From Glaciibacter superstes DSM 21135 (GTDB lineage Bacteria; Actinomycetota; Actinomycetes; Actinomycetales; Microbacteriaceae), in NCBI RefSeq assembly GCF_000421145.1, contig NZ_ATWH01000001.1, positions 371,116 through 435,115 of the forward strand: DNA of 64,000 nucleotides. The letters run 5' to 3'. The notes under the pieces are model-generated. The model made no database searches and was not told the origin of the DNA. It was given only the letters and a program-made list of their open reading frames with translations. The translations under genes were made by a program, and so were the position numbers. Positions 8,831-18,015 of this stretch are shown piece after piece (position 1 is the first letter of the stretch; each line of letters starts with the position of its first letter).

Positions 8831-10186
8831 TCACTCCTGCTCGTCGAGACTCCGCCCGACGGTGCAGGTGTGGTCGGCGGCTGTCTGGCCGGAGATCGAC
8901 GGCGGAAGCGTCACTCCGCCAGGCGCCGGATCGGCCGGTGGTGCGGCATCCGTCGGCGGTGTCTCGGCGGGCGGCTCCTCGGCAGGCGGTGTCTCGGCAG
9001 GCGGCGCATTTGGATCAGTCTGGCTGGCCTTACCGAGTTCGCCGCTCAGCGTCACCGGGGCGTCAACGGCGAGGGCATCGAAGAGGGCGGTGGCATCGTC
9101 GGTCAACGGCTCCAGGCCGTCTTCGGTGGTGGCCACCGGATACTGCAGGAAGGCCACCTTGTCCAGGTCGATGTCGGCGAGGGCCTTGGCGATCGACACC
9201 ATGCGATCCGGGCTCTGCAACTCGCTCGAAAGCACCATGTTCTTGGCCGCCGCCTTGGCCAGGCTGTAGAGCTTGAGGGGGTCGGTCAGGGTGCCGTCAC
9301 TCTTAATGGTGCGCATCAACGAGGACAGGAACATCTGCTGGTTGCCGATGCGAGCGAGGTCACTTCCCTCTTGCAAGCCGTAACGCGTGCGGAGGAACTG
9401 CAGGGCTTCGAGGCCTTGGAGTGTTTGCTCTCCCGCTGCGAGGAAGGTGTTGGTCTGCTCGTCCTGGATCGGCTCTGCGATGCACACCGGCACGCCACCG
9501 ACGGCATTCGACATCTCGATGACACCGTTGAACTCGATCTCGGCGGCGAACGGGATGTCGAGGCCGGTCAGCTGCTGCACGGTGGCCACCGAACAGCCGA
9601 GGCCACCGTACGACAGGCTGGTGTTCATCTTGTCGGTGAACCCGCCTTCGGTTCCCGGCGTTGTTCCGTCTTCGGATGCCGGGCAGGCCGGGATGTCGAC
9701 GAACATGTCCCTGGGGAAGCTCACGGCCGTCGCCGAACTGTGGTCCTGCGCGATGTGCAGCAGGATCGTCACGTCGTTCAGACGCTCGCCACGCTCTCCG
9801 TACTGCGGGTCTCCCTCACCACTGTCGCTTCCAACCAGGAGCAGGTTCACGCCTCCCTCGATCGCGCCGATCTCCGGCACCGGGCCGGCCGAATCATTCG
9901 GGAGGGCAACGCCGGGCTTCAGGCTGGACGCAACGTCCCAGATGGCAACACCGGCAACGGTGGCCGTGCTCACGAGGAGCACACTCACCGCGATTCCGAG
10001 CCACTTCAGAACGGTCTTCGCCGCGCGCGACTGCGCGAGCCGGCCGTGGCGGGCCAGCGGGGCAGCGACCGGGGGCACCCCGCTTCGTGCGGCATGATCG
10101 GCCGGGGCAGGGTTCAGCAGCCCATCGGACGGGGTATTCCCGTCTCCTGTTCCACCTGCTCGCCGTCTGTCATCTGCACGTCCCAT
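8831..10186 (-). CDS. LytR-CpsA-Psr (LCP) family cell-wall ligase, paralogue 2
   Basis: This 451-residue protein has a disordered cytoplasmic N-terminus of about 60 residues, one transmembrane helix (about 63-85) and an extracellular LCP domain with NLLLVGSDSGEG, LNDVTILLHIA, SFPRDMFVDIP and FLRTRYGLQEGSDLARIGNQQ. The C-terminal tail carries repeats of the type AEEPPAETPP. The sequence matches the LCP gene at 7263 along its whole length, so they are paralogues by tandem duplication. It begins 24 nt after the HAD phosphatase stop and is probably in the serS operon. Its ATG at 10186 lacks a strong Shine-Dalgarno; AAGGGGGG lies 19 nt upstream. Confidence 0.92.
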   Translation of the reverse strand: MGRADDRRRAGGTGDGNTPSDGLLNPAPADHAARSGVPPVAAPLARHGRLAQSRAAKTVLKWLGIAVSVLLVSTATVAGVAIWDVASSLKPGVALPNDSAGPVPEIGAIEGGVNLLLVGSDSGEGDPQYGERGERLNDVTILLHIAQDHSSATAVSFPRDMFVDIPACPASEDGTTPGTEGGFTDKMNTSLSYGGLGCSVATVQQLTGLDIPFAAEIEFNGVIEMSNAVGGVPVCIAEPIQDEQTNTFLAAGEQTLQGLEALQFLRTRYGLQEGSDLARIGNQQMFLSSLMRTIKSDGTLTDPLKLYSLAKAAAKNMVLSSELQSPDRMVSIAKALADIDLDKVAFLQYPVATTEDGLEPLTDDATALFDALAVDAPVTLSGELGKASQTDPNAPPAETPPAEEPPAETPPTDAAPPADPAPGGVTLPPSISGQTAADHTCTVGRSLDEQE

Positions 10187-10209
10187 CCCGCGAACATACA
10201 GTGCCCCCC

Positions 10210-11043
10210 TTAGAGGGTGCCGAGTACCCGCGCCAGCCCGTCTTCCTGCACCGAACCGGTGGTCTCATTGGCGACGGCGACCACGTCATCCGGTGAATAC
10301 CCCATCGCCACCCCGCGACCGTGCTCTGCGGCCCAGGCGAGCATGTCGACGTCGTTACGCCCGTCACCGACCGCCATCACCCGCTCCCGCGGCGTGCCGA
10401 GTTCGCTGCGCACCCGCTCCAGGGCGGTTGCCTTGTTCACGCCGTCCGGCGCGATGTCGAGCCACGCCGTCCAGCCGATCGCGTAGCTGACACGATGCAG
10501 GCCCATCCGGTCGACGACCTTCAGGAAGTCCTCCATGTCATGGTCCGGAGAGATCACCACGACCCTGGTCGCCGGATGCCGCATCAATTCATCGAACGGA
10601 ACGTGCTCGCTGTCCAGGCCGATCGTCGCGTCGGGGAACGGCTCTGTATAGCGGTAGAAACCGGTCTCGTCTTCGACCGCATAACGCGCGTTGGCAAGGT
10701 GCGAACGGATCGACGTCAGCACCTCGGTCGGATCGAAGGACTCCACCCACTCACGGCGGTAACCGGTCGGTGCTTCCGGATCACGATGCAGGGTGATGGC
10801 CCCATTCGAACAAACGATGAAGCGCGGCTCAATTTCCAGGCGTTCGATCACCGGCAGCGTCGCCGCGGCCGAACGACCGGTGGCGAGCATGACCTCGTGT
10901 CCTTCGGCAACGAGGCGATGCACCTCTGCCTTTACAGCGTCGCTGATCGACCCGTCTTCGTGCATGGTGGTGCCGTCGATGTCGAGAGCGATCAGCCAGG
11001 GGTCGACAGTCATGACCGACGAGGCAGCGGCTGTGTCGCTCAC
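10210..11043 (-). CDS. Cof-type HAD-IIB family phosphatase
   Basis: This 277-residue cytosolic hydrolase has HAD motif [11 protein letters not shown] (nucleophile Asp and acid/base Asp), motif II as LATGRS, a C2-type cap in the middle, and motif IV as [16 protein letters not shown] near residue 215. Such enzymes dephosphorylate sugar phosphates, flavin precursors or nucleotides; the substrate is not predictable. The GTG start overlaps the serS stop (GTGA), so it is translationally coupled to serS; an internal GTG- or ATG-like start at residue 11 is possible. Confidence 0.88.
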   Translation of the reverse strand: MSDTAAASSVMTVDPWLIALDIDGTTMHEDGSISDAVKAEVHRLVAEGHEVMLATGRSAAATLPVIERLEIEPRFIVCSNGAITLHRDPEAPTGYRREWVESFDPTEVLTSIRSHLANARYAVEDETGFYRYTEPFPDATIGLDSEHVPFDELMRHPATRVVVISPDHDMEDFLKVVDRMGLHRVSYAIGWTAWLDIAPDGVNKATALERVRSELGTPRERVMAVGDGRNDVDMLAWAAEHGRGVAMGYSPDDVVAVANETTGSVQEDGLARVLGTL

Positions 11044-12305
11044 TGAATCGGCTCGAGAAGTTCGAGGCCGCCGAGATAGGGCCGCAGCGCCTCCGGCACG
11101 GTGACAGAACCATCGGCATTCTGGTGTGTCTCCAGCAGCGCGGCGATCCAGCGCGTGGTCGCGAGCGTGCCGTTCAGGGTGGCGACCGGCGCGGTCTTAC
11201 CCGATTCGGTGCGGTAACGGATGCCGAGGCGCCTGGCCTGGTACGTCGTGCAATTGCTCGTGCTGGTGAGCTCACGGTAAGCATCCTGAGTGGGAACCCA
11301 CGCCTCGATGTCGAACTTGCGCGCCGCACTCGACCCGAGGTCCCCCGCTGCAACGTCGATCACCCGGTAACTGAGGCCGAGCGACTGCAGCATGTCTTCC
11401 TGCATCGCGACCAGCCTGTCGTGCTCTGCCTCGGCATCCGTCGGCAGCACGTAGGTGAACATCTCGAGCTTGTTGAACTGGTGCACCCTGATGATGCCGC
11501 GGGTGTCTTTGCCGCCAGACCCGGCCTCGCGGCGATAGCAGGTCGACCAGCCGGCGTAACGCAGCGGCTCGGCCGAGAGGTCGAGGATCTCGTCGGAGTG
11601 ATACCCGGCGAGTGCCACCTCGCTGGTGCCGGTGAGGTAGAGGTCGTCTGCGGGAAGGTAGTAGATCTCGTCTGCGTGCTCGCCGAGGAAGCCGGTGCCA
11701 TCCATGATCTCCGGGCGCACCAGGGTCGGCGTGATCATCGGAGTGAATCCCGCCGCGATCGCCCGGTCGAGCGCCATGTTCATCAGGGCGATCTCGAGGC
11801 GCGCCCCGATGCCTTTCAGAAAGTAGAAGCGGGTGCCGGAGACCTTGGCACCGCGAGCCATGTCGATCGCGCCCAGCAGCTCGCCGAGCTCGAGGTGGTC
11901 GCGCGCCTCGAAGTCGAACGTCGGGGTTTCGCCGTGTGTGCGCAGCGTGACGAACTTGTCTTCGCCGCCAGCCGGCACTCCGTCGAGGATCGGGTTGGCG
12001 ATCGTGCGCACGACCGTGGTGAAGCGTTCTTCCGCCTCTGTGGCGAGTGCGCTGGCCGCCTTCACCCTCGCGGCGAGAGCCTGCGCCTCGGCGACAAGCT
12101 GCTTCTTCTCCTCTGTGGGAGCCGACGCGACCTTCTTGCTGAACTGGTTCTGCTCGGCCCGCAGTGCCTCGAAGGCGGAGATCGTGGTGCGCCGTTCGGT
12201 GTCTGCCGCGAGCGCGGAATCGACAACCTCTGCGGAGGCACCGCGCGCCTCCTGCGAACGCTTAAGGAGGTCAGGGTTCTCTCGCAGCAGCACCGGATCA
12301 ATCAC
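11040..12305 (-). CDS. serS: Seryl-tRNA synthetase
   Basis: This 421-residue class II aminoacyl-tRNA synthetase charges tRNA-Ser. The N-terminal long coiled-coil arm (about 25-105) that grips the long variable arm of tRNA-Ser is visible as Ala/Glu/Lys-rich helices. Class II motif 2 is [22 protein letters not shown] and motif 3 is [15 protein letters not shown]. The GTG start is preceded by TAGACT at 7 nt and no Shine-Dalgarno, so the mRNA is probably leaderless. Both serine tRNA genes of this window lie 4-5 kb downstream on the same strand. Confidence 0.98.
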   Translation of the reverse strand: MIDPVLLRENPDLLKRSQEARGASAEVVDSALAADTERRTTISAFEALRAEQNQFSKKVASAPTEEKKQLVAEAQALAARVKAASALATEAEERFTTVVRTIANPILDGVPAGGEDKFVTLRTHGETPTFDFEARDHLELGELLGAIDMARGAKVSGTRFYFLKGIGARLEIALMNMALDRAIAAGFTPMITPTLVRPEIMDGTGFLGEHADEIYYLPADDLYLTGTSEVALAGYHSDEILDLSAEPLRYAGWSTCYRREAGSGGKDTRGIIRVHQFNKLEMFTYVLPTDAEAEHDRLVAMQEDMLQSLGLSYRVIDVAAGDLGSSAARKFDIEAWVPTQDAYRELTSTSNCTTYQARRLGIRYRTESGKTAPVATLNGTLATTRWIAALLETHQNADGSVTVPEALRPYLGGLELLEPIQ

Positions 12306-12312
12306 GCACGCC

Positions 12313-12318
12313 AGTCTA
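12313..12318 (-). promoter_or_regulatory. -10 box of a predicted leaderless promoter (serS)
   Basis: TAGACT on the minus strand ends 7 nt before the GTG of serS, placing the transcription start at the start codon. Confidence 0.5.
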
Positions 12319-12332
12319 CAAGCGCCACGCTG

Positions 12333-12360
12333 GGCGACTTGCGAACGGCGACTTGCTAAC
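12333..12360. repeat. 14-bp tandem direct repeat between serS and the lipid kinase gene
   Basis: GGCGACTTGCGAAC (12333-12346) is followed directly by GGCGACTTGCTAAC (12347-12360), one mismatch. The second copy supplies part of the -10 box of the rightward gene. Confidence 0.8.
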
Positions 12361-12362
12361 GT
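12357..12362 (+). promoter_or_regulatory. -10 box of a predicted leaderless promoter (lipid kinase gene)
   Basis: TAACGT ends 7 nt before the GTG at 12370, with no Shine-Dalgarno in between. Confidence 0.5.
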
Positions 12363-12369
12363 TGGCCTC

Positions 12370-13419
12370 GTGCCAACCGAGCCGACTTCCTTCGCCGACC
12401 GGTACGCCGCCGTCGTCTACAACCCCATCAAGACCCCGCTGAAGAAGCTCCGCAAAAGTGTCAACGCCGCGGCCTCGCGCGCCGGTTGGGCAGAGACGCT
12501 CTGGTTTGCGACCAGTGAAACGGATGCCGGTCAGAACGCGACCAGGCGGGCTCTGCGGCAGGGCGCATCCGTTGTGCTCGCTGCCGGTGGTGACGGAACA
12601 GTGCGGGCCGTCGCCGAAGCCCTGCGCGACTCTGAGGTGCCGCTGGCGATCGTGCCGCTCGGCACAGGCAACCTGCTCGCCCGCAACATGCAGTTGCCGC
12701 TCGGCAGCCTCGAAGAATCGGCGAGGATCGCCTTCAGCGGCGACGAACGGGCCATCGACGTGGGGGTAGCCTCAGTCACCGGGCTCGATGGCGCCACCAG
12801 CGATTACGTCTTCCTGGTGATGGCGGGACTCGGGCTCGACGCCCAGATGCTCGCCGCCACCCGCTCCGACCTGAAACGACAGGTGGGCTGGCTGGCCTAT
12901 GTCGACGCCGGAGTGCGGGTGATTCCGAAGTCTGAGCCATTCCGCATCCGTTACAGCCTGGCGGCGCGGGCTGAACGGCACGCTCACGTCAGCACCATCC
13001 TGATCGCCAACTGCGGGCTGTTGCCGGGCAATATGCAGTTCCTGCCGGATGCGGAGATCGACGACGGGATCCTCGACATCGCCGTGCTGCAGCCGAAGGG
13101 CGTGCTCGGCTGGCTGAAGATCTGGCGGCGGGTGACCTGGGAGAACGGGGTGCTGCGGCGCTCGTCGGTCGGGCGGCGGATCATCCGGCTCAACGAAGAC
13201 ATGAACGAACGCACGATGACGACGCTGCGCGCCGCCGATATCCGGATCGCCCTCGACATGCCTCAGGCGTTCGAACTCGACGGCGACGAATTCGGAGTGG
13301 TGCGTTCGTTGTTCCTGCGGGCAGACCCTCAGTCGCTGATCGTGAGGGTGCCGACGGGTGGGCCGGGGGTCGGGCCGGCCGCCGGTCCTGCGCTCGCCGC
13401 CGCATCCGGTGCCGTCTGA
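12370..13419 (+). CDS. Diacylglycerol kinase catalytic-domain (lipid kinase) family protein
   Basis: This 349-residue protein has the DAGK/YegS fold: VVYNPIKTP near the start, the nucleotide-binding [15 protein letters not shown] at about 75-90, and [12 protein letters not shown] at about 105-115. The C-terminal half has the beta-sandwich segment GLGLDAQML...[10 protein letters not shown] and [11 protein letters not shown]. Such enzymes phosphorylate diacylglycerol or related lipids at the membrane for phospholipid recycling. The frame is open far upstream, but GTG 12370 is the natural start because a -10 box ends 7 nt before it. It diverges from serS with 64 bp between the start codons. Confidence 0.9.
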   Translation: MPTEPTSFADRYAAVVYNPIKTPLKKLRKSVNAAASRAGWAETLWFATSETDAGQNATRRALRQGASVVLAAGGDGTVRAVAEALRDSEVPLAIVPLGTGNLLARNMQLPLGSLEESARIAFSGDERAIDVGVASVTGLDGATSDYVFLVMAGLGLDAQMLAATRSDLKRQVGWLAYVDAGVRVIPKSEPFRIRYSLAARAERHAHVSTILIANCGLLPGNMQFLPDAEIDDGILDIAVLQPKGVLGWLKIWRRVTWENGVLRRSSVGRRIIRLNEDMNERTMTTLRAADIRIALDMPQAFELDGDEFGVVRSLFLRADPQSLIVRVPTGGPGVGPAAGPALAAASGAV

Positions 13420-13440
13420 CCGCTGACCGCGAGTGACGGG

Positions 13441-13536
13441 TGTGGGCAACTCAGGAGATAGTGCGTCGGATCCGTTGACCATCGCACTGGTCCGCGGTTG
13501 CGCGCGCACGATTTGCGAAATCTCCTGAGTTGGCCA
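13441..13536. repeat. Long imperfect palindrome between convergent genes
   Basis: CAACTCAGGAGAT (13447-13459) and its exact reverse complement at 13518-13530 form 13-bp arms that extend outward to about 18 bp with one mismatch. The 58-nt middle holds a smaller AGTGCG/CGCACT hairpin. It fills the gap between the convergent lipid kinase and membrane protein genes. It may act as a two-way terminator or be a dispersed palindromic element; no T-tract is present. Confidence 0.7.
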
Positions 13537-13539
13537 CGC

Positions 13540-13839
13540 TCACGGCTCGGCGATTGCGCGTTGGGCCGTGCGGCGGCGCCACTGGAGCGCCGAGAAGAAC
13601 AACAGGGCGACGACGGAGAGCAGGCCGGCCCGCACCAGCGCAGGCAGGACGTATCCCGCGATTCCGATGACCTGGTCGAGAAGCTGGTAGTCGAGGGCGG
13701 CGCCTCCGAACACGCTGTACATGCCGCTCGGCGACAGTCGCATCAGGGTGACGACTATCTGACCCGCGACCCCGATACCCAGGCCGACGGTGGCGAGAAT
13801 CCAGAGCGCGATCAGAGCGACGTTTCGCCGATCACTCAT
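13540..13839 (-). CDS. Small two- or three-helix membrane protein, unknown function
   Basis: This 99-residue protein has a hydrophobic helix at about 8-30, a second weaker segment near 55-70 and a third at about 70-88, followed by a basic C-terminus WRRRTAQRA. No family is recognised. Its ATG overlaps the end of the upstream gene by 8 bp, and both follow pheA, so a three-gene operon is likely. The upstream protein has a similar membrane core (helix, loop, helix, basic end), which suggests the two may be distant paralogues or partners. Confidence 0.75.
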   Translation of the reverse strand: MSDRRNVALIALWILATVGLGIGVAGQIVVTLMRLSPSGMYSVFGGAALDYQLLDQVIGIAGYVLPALVRAGLLSVVALLFFSALQWRRRTAQRAIAEP

Positions 13840-14497
13840 TCTGGTTCGGCTCCGGCCAGTTTTCCGTCCTGGGATCGGCGGCCACCGGGCGGGCAGCGCG
13901 CCAGGTCACCGCGTGCCAGAACACCAGGCCGACCAGCGTCATCGCACCGACCGAGATCATCGTCGGCGTGATCGTCCAGACCAGTTGCTGGATAATCACC
14001 TCGATCGGGATTTCGTCGGCGTTGAAGCTGCGGTTGTAGCTGCTGACGCTCGCCTGCCACTGCAGGATGACTCCGCCGACCAAGGACACCACAGCGAAAA
14101 TCCAGAGGCCGACGATGAACGGGTTGCGCCGCGTCTCAGTCGCCGATGCGTCGTCGACGCGGGGGGTCTGCGGGGCGTGCCCCGCAGCATCCGTCGCCTG
14201 CGCTTCACCCTGCCCCGGATCCCGCCCGGATTCGTGGCCGAGCCGTGAGCTGAGCACGTTCCCATCGCTTGGGAGCGTGCTTACTTCACGGTTCGACGAT
14301 GATCTTGATGATGGTGGGCTGACCGGGTCTGCGGGGTGAGAACGCTCGGCACGGCGGGCACGGCGGGCACGACGGGCCGGACCAGCGGATGACGCCGGGT
14401 CGTAGCCGCGCTGGAAGACCGGGTTGTGACGCGGGTCGAAGGTCGGCTCATCACCATCTGTGCCTGCCTTCGGATCGGTGCCACCGGCATCCGTCAT
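13832..14497 (-). CDS. Membrane protein with long disordered N-terminus, unknown function
   Basis: This 221-residue protein has about 125 polar, Pro/Ser/Arg-rich residues followed by two transmembrane helices (about 128-150 and 175-200) and a short polar tail. The disordered part contains a 58-bp palindromic repeat at DNA level (14238-14295), translated as part of RSSSNREVSTLPSDGNV and neighbours; a second copy lies between genes at 19727. The repeat looks inserted into a tolerant region without breaking the frame. The ATG at 14497 has a GGAGG ribosome site and follows pheA by 22 nt. No function can be assigned. Confidence 0.75.
   Translation of the reverse strand: MTDAGGTDPKAGTDGDEPTFDPRHNPVFQRGYDPASSAGPARRARRARRAERSHPADPVSPPSSRSSSNREVSTLPSDGNVLSSRLGHESGRDPGQGEAQATDAAGHAPQTPRVDDASATETRRNPFIVGLWIFAVVSLVGGVILQWQASVSSYNRSFNADEIPIEVIIQQLVWTITPTMISVGAMTLVGLVFWHAVTWRAARPVAADPRTENWPEPNQNE
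14238..14295. repeat. Palindromic repeat element, copy A (inside a coding region)
   Basis: The 58-bp unit is self-complementary: CGAGCCGTGAGCTGAGCACG on the left pairs with the right arm in about 20 of 25 positions. It aligns end to end, in the opposite orientation, with the element at 19727-19784. It lies in frame inside the gene at 13832-14497. Confidence 0.75.
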
Positions 14498-14519
14498 CGG
14501 TCAGCACCTCCAGGGCAGG

Positions 14520-15491
14520 TCATGCTTCCGGTTCCCCGCCGAGGATTCCGCGCAGCCAGTCGCGCGCCTCGATGAAGATCTCGTCGTCGTAGCGCGAGGT
14601 GAACTCGATCGGCTGCTTGTCTGCCCGCGGATACGAGCCGAGGAACTGCACCTTCGGACTGAACCGGCGAAGCCCGAGGAGCGCGTCGGCCATGCGCTCG
14701 TCTAACACGTGCCCGTCGGCGTCGATCACGAACCGGTAGCGGCCGAGTGCATCGCCGATCGGCCGCGACTGGATCAGGCTCAGATTCACCCCACGGGTGG
14801 CGAACTGCTCAAGCATGTCGAGCAGCGCACCGGCGCGGTCCTCCGGCAGCTCGACGACGAGGCTCGTCTTGTCGGCACCGGTCGGGGCTGGAATCGATGT
14901 GGTGCGCGCGACCAGCACAAAACGCGTGACGGCGTTGGGGTTGTCACCGATATCTTCCGCGAGCACGACGAGGTCGAGTCGACTCTCGATGCCCGGCGGG
15001 GCGATCGCAGCGTCCGCCGCCGCGTTCTCGAGCAGGGTCGATGCTGCAGTCACGTTACTGGTCGCTGGAATGTGGCCGTGATCGGGCAGCGCGCTTTCCA
15101 GCCACAGGTGGCACTGGGCGTAGGCCACAGGGTGGGCATTGATGGTGCGCACGTCGTCGAGCGTCGTGCCGCGCCTCGCGACCAGCACAAAATTCACGGG
15201 AACCAGATATTCACCGATGATGCGGAGGCCAGGCACGCTGGCGAGCGCGTCCTGGGTGGCGGAGACACCGCCATCGACCGAGTTCTCGATCGCGATCATG
15301 GCGGCGACACTACGACCATCGGCGACATCCGCCAGCGCCTCGCCGACATTGTTGACCGCCCGCCACGCTCTGCCCTGCGCCTCCGGCACCTGCGCGAGGG
15401 CCGCCTCGGTGAACGTACCGGCGGGCCCGAGGTAGCTGTAGGTGTCGGTTCCATCGTTGATTCCAGCGGAGTGCGGCGACGTTTCTGGCAT
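14520..15491 (-). CDS. pheA: Prephenate dehydratase
   Basis: This 323-residue enzyme converts prephenate to phenylpyruvate in phenylalanine synthesis. The dehydratase domain starts with [15 protein letters not shown], contains the substrate-binding [14 protein letters not shown] and the catalytic TRFVLVAR segment near residue 190. An ACT regulatory domain follows (about 205-285) with [11 protein letters not shown], the phenylalanine-sensing motif, so feedback inhibition is expected. TAGGCT ends 7 nt before the ATG, with no Shine-Dalgarno, suggesting a leaderless transcript. Two small membrane-protein genes follow closely on the same strand. Confidence 0.96.
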   Translation of the reverse strand: MPETSPHSAGINDGTDTYSYLGPAGTFTEAALAQVPEAQGRAWRAVNNVGEALADVADGRSVAAMIAIENSVDGGVSATQDALASVPGLRIIGEYLVPVNFVLVARRGTTLDDVRTINAHPVAYAQCHLWLESALPDHGHIPATSNVTAASTLLENAAADAAIAPPGIESRLDLVVLAEDIGDNPNAVTRFVLVARTTSIPAPTGADKTSLVVELPEDRAGALLDMLEQFATRGVNLSLIQSRPIGDALGRYRFVIDADGHVLDERMADALLGLRRFSPKVQFLGSYPRADKQPIEFTSRYDDEIFIEARDWLRGILGGEPEA

Positions 15492-15498
15492 GGCTGCC

Positions 15499-15504
15499 AG
15501 CCTA
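15499..15504 (-). promoter_or_regulatory. -10 box of a predicted leaderless promoter (pheA)
   Basis: TAGGCT on the minus strand ends 7 nt before the pheA ATG. The stretch TAGGCTGGCAGC is shared exactly with the lplA promoter at 36110-36121. Confidence 0.5.
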
Positions 15505-15552
15505 GTGCGAGAGGTCTATCTCAGCGTCAGCTGTCGGTGCCAGACTGGGGTC

Positions 15553-17169
15553 ATGAACGAGCGCGCGGGAACCCCAGCCCAGGAATCAGATCTCATCGAT
15601 GTGCACGCCCTCATCGCCGCGTATTACGAGTTGAAACCGGATGCCGCGGTGCCCGCCCAGCGCGTGGCCTTCGGTACGTCTGGACACCGAGGAAGCTCCC
15701 TGAACACCGCCTTCAACGAGCACCACATCGCGGCGACAACGCAGGCAATCGTCGAGTACCGCGCGGCACAGGGAATCACCGGGCCGCTGTTCATCGGAGC
15801 AGACACCCACGCGCTCAGCGCCCCGGCGTTCACCACCGCCCTTGCCGTGCTGGTCGGCAACAGCGTGCGCGTGCTGGTCGACGAGTTCGAAGACTTCGTG
15901 CCGACCCCCGCCCTCTCGCACGCGATCCTGGCCTACAACCGGGCCGGGTACGACGACCAGGCCGACGGCATCGTCGTGACGCCGAGCCACAACCCGCCGT
16001 CAGACGGCGGCTTCAAGTACAACCCGCCGCACGGTGGCCCGGCCGACAGCGACGCCACGTCGTGGATCGCCGCGCGCGCCAATGAGATCATCGCTGGCGA
16101 GATGCACGACGTGAAAATGAGCGAGCCGAGCGCCGTCGAGACCTATGACTTCCGCGGACAGTACGTCGACGACCTCGAGAACATCATCGACCTGAAGGCG
16201 ATCAAGTCCAGCGGCATCCGCATCGGGGCAGACCCGCTCGGCGGAGCGAGCGTCGGCTACTGGGGCGCGATCCGCGACCGCTACGAGCTCGACCTGACCG
16301 TGGTGAACCCCGACGTCGACCCGACGTGGCGCTTCATGACGCTCGACTGGGACGGGAAGATCAGAATGGACCCGTCCAGCCCGTCTGCCATGGCATCCGT
16401 TCTCGCCCACAAAGACGACTTCGACATTCTCACCGGCAACGACGCCGACGCCGACCGGCACGGCATCGTCACCCCAGACGCCGGGCTGATGAACCCCAAC
16501 CACTTTCTCGCCGTGGCGATCGACTATCTCTACAGTCACCGCGAAGGCTGGCGAACGGATGCCGCGGTCGGCAAGACGCTCGTCTCGTCGACGATGATCG
16601 ACCGGGTCGCCGGTTTTCTCGGCCGGGAGCTGTGGGAGGTGCCGGTCGGATTCAAGTGGTTCGTGCCCGGCCTCATCGACGGTTCGGTCGCGTTCGGGGG
16701 CGAGGAGAGCGCCGGGGCGAGCTTCGTGCGCTTCGACGGCACAGTGTGGACGACAGACAAAGACGGCATCCTGCTGGCGCTGCTGGCCGCCGAAATACTC
16801 GCCGTGACCGGCAAGACGCCAAGCCAGCGGTACACAGAGCTCGCCGAGCACTTCGGTGCGCCATCGTACGCGCGCATCGACGCGCCTGCCACGCCGGAAC
16901 AGAAGGCGGCGCTCGGCAAGCTCGACGGCGACGCGATCAGCGCGACCGAACTGGCCGGCGAGAAGATCACGGCGAAACTCAGCCGTGCGCCCGGCAACGA
17001 TGCGCCCATCGGCGGGGTGAAGGTCGTCACCGACAACGCCTGGTTCGCCGCGCGACCGAGCGGCACCGAAGACGTCTACAAGATCTACGCGGAGTCGTTC
17101 AAGGGCGAAGAGCACCTCGCCCTGGTGCAGGCAGAGGCCAAGGCCATCGTCGACGCCGCGATCGCCTGA
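15553..17169 (+). CDS. pgm: Phosphoglucomutase (alpha-D-glucose phosphate-specific)
   Basis: This 538-residue enzyme interconverts glucose 1-phosphate and glucose 6-phosphate. The active-site serine loop is [13 protein letters not shown] (about residues 139-151), the Mg-binding loop is [11 protein letters not shown] (about 294-304), the sugar-binding loop is GGEESAGAS and the phosphate-binding end is [15 protein letters not shown]. Near the N-terminus [10 protein letters not shown] is also diagnostic. The ATG at 15553 is used; CAGACT ends 6 nt before it and no ribosome site is seen. It supplies precursors for glycogen and cell-wall glycopolymers. Confidence 0.97.
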   Translation: MNERAGTPAQESDLIDVHALIAAYYELKPDAAVPAQRVAFGTSGHRGSSLNTAFNEHHIAATTQAIVEYRAAQGITGPLFIGADTHALSAPAFTTALAVLVGNSVRVLVDEFEDFVPTPALSHAILAYNRAGYDDQADGIVVTPSHNPPSDGGFKYNPPHGGPADSDATSWIAARANEIIAGEMHDVKMSEPSAVETYDFRGQYVDDLENIIDLKAIKSSGIRIGADPLGGASVGYWGAIRDRYELDLTVVNPDVDPTWRFMTLDWDGKIRMDPSSPSAMASVLAHKDDFDILTGNDADADRHGIVTPDAGLMNPNHFLAVAIDYLYSHREGWRTDAAVGKTLVSSTMIDRVAGFLGRELWEVPVGFKWFVPGLIDGSVAFGGEESAGASFVRFDGTVWTTDKDGILLALLAAEILAVTGKTPSQRYTELAEHFGAPSYARIDAPATPEQKAALGKLDGDAISATELAGEKITAKLSRAPGNDAPIGGVKVVTDNAWFAARPSGTEDVYKIYAESFKGEEHLALVQAEAKAIVDAAIA

Positions 17170-17204
17170 GCTTCTGCCACCGGACCCTCTGTCCCCTGCC
17201 TTCT

Positions 17205-17288
17205 GTCCCCTGATTCGGTTATTCGCTCCGATTGGGTCTTTGTGGGCCGAATTCAGCCGATCTGGCTCGGTTAACCGAATCGAGGGAC
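17205..17288. repeat. Inverted repeat between convergent pgm and amidase genes
   Basis: Arms of 17 nt at 17205-17221 (ending GATTCGGTTA) and 17272-17288 (TAACCGAATC...) pair in 15 of 17 positions around a 50-nt spacer. The right arm itself holds the palindrome CGGTTAACCG. It may end transcription from both sides; no T-tract is present. Confidence 0.65.
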
Positions 17289-17301
17289 ATGAGTCGAGTT
17301 C

Positions 17302-18015
17302 CTACGGAACACTCCAGTAGAAGACGGATGCCCCACGGTGGTTCTCGGTGATCGCCCAGTCCACCGACCGGTAGTCGGTGTCGTCCGTGTGACCGCCGTA
17401 GAAGATCTGGATGTCGTCGCCAGAGCCGCTGATGCCGGTGACGACGGCGGTGTGGTCGCGGTCGCCGGAGTTGTCCCAGTCGAACTGCACGATGTCGCCG
17501 AGTTTCACCTCGGCGCGCTGCGTGTCGGCGAGGGCGGTGGCCCTGCCCGACTCTTCCAGGTAGTCGCGGAACGCGGTCGAGCTGACCCAGGCATCCGTGA
17601 AATCAAACTCGTCGCCGGCGCCCTCGCTCCACCAGTCTTCATCCATCGCCCAGCCGCGCTGGATAAGTGACTGGCTTGCGAAATTGACGCAGTCGTTGTC
17701 GTCGATGACGCCATACGCTCCGAGGTTGTAGTCGCTCCAGTGGGCGAGCACATAGTCGAGCTGGGCCAGGGCCGCGGGATCATCCGACCGCTTTTGGGCG
17801 ATGTCGATCTGCGGCTCAGTCGCTGGCTCCTTCTCGGCCGTCGTCGTGGGCGATGAAGCTGACCGGTCGGCTCCGGCATCCTTCTCACCGAGTACTGCGC
17901 CGTCACCGAGCAACACCACGCTGAGCGCTATGGCACCGGCGACGACGACCCCGGCCGCCACCACGAGCGTGCCGATCCGCTGCCCACGGGTAAATGCCAC
18001 TACTCCTCGTTTCAC
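17302..18015 (-). CDS. Exported amidase-domain (Amidase_6) protein
   Basis: This 237-residue protein has a basic N-terminus, one membrane helix or signal anchor (about 15-36), a Ser/Thr linker and a C-terminal papain-like amidase domain. The likely catalytic cysteine is C109 in DNDCVNFASQSL, the histidine is H188 in SGDRDHTAVV and the GHTDDTDYRS segment follows. This family is thought to cleave peptide or amide bonds in the cell wall. The first GTG (18015) lies in a 13-bp tandem repeat; a second GTG at 18000 has GAGGAG only 2 nt ahead. It is a shorter paralogue of the next gene. Confidence 0.85.
   Translation of the reverse strand: MKRGVVAFTRGQRIGTLVVAAGVVVAGAIALSVVLLGDGAVLGEKDAGADRSASSPTTTAEKEPATEPQIDIAQKRSDDPAALAQLDYVLAHWSDYNLGAYGVIDDNDCVNFASQSLIQRGWAMDEDWWSEGAGDEFDFTDAWVSSTAFRDYLEESGRATALADTQRAEVKLGDIVQFDWDNSGDRDHTAVVTGISGSGDDIQIFYGGHTDDTDYRSVDWAITENHRGASVFYWSVP

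Noticed and set aside
10111..10196. Small overlapping frame starting at ATG 10196, in front of the LCP gene, with a better ribosome site than the LCP ATG
   Set aside because: It gives a peptide of about 27 residues with no support; it may affect LCP translation but cannot be called a gene.
14709..16085. Plus-strand open frame of 458 codons across pheA and the start of pgm
   Set aside because: It runs antisense to pheA and in the wrong frame of pgm, with Arg/His-rich nonsense composition.
16000..17115. Minus-strand open frame of 371 codons over pgm
   Set aside because: pgm has all catalytic motifs on the plus strand; the opposite frame shows no domain or ribosome site and is a GC-bias shadow.
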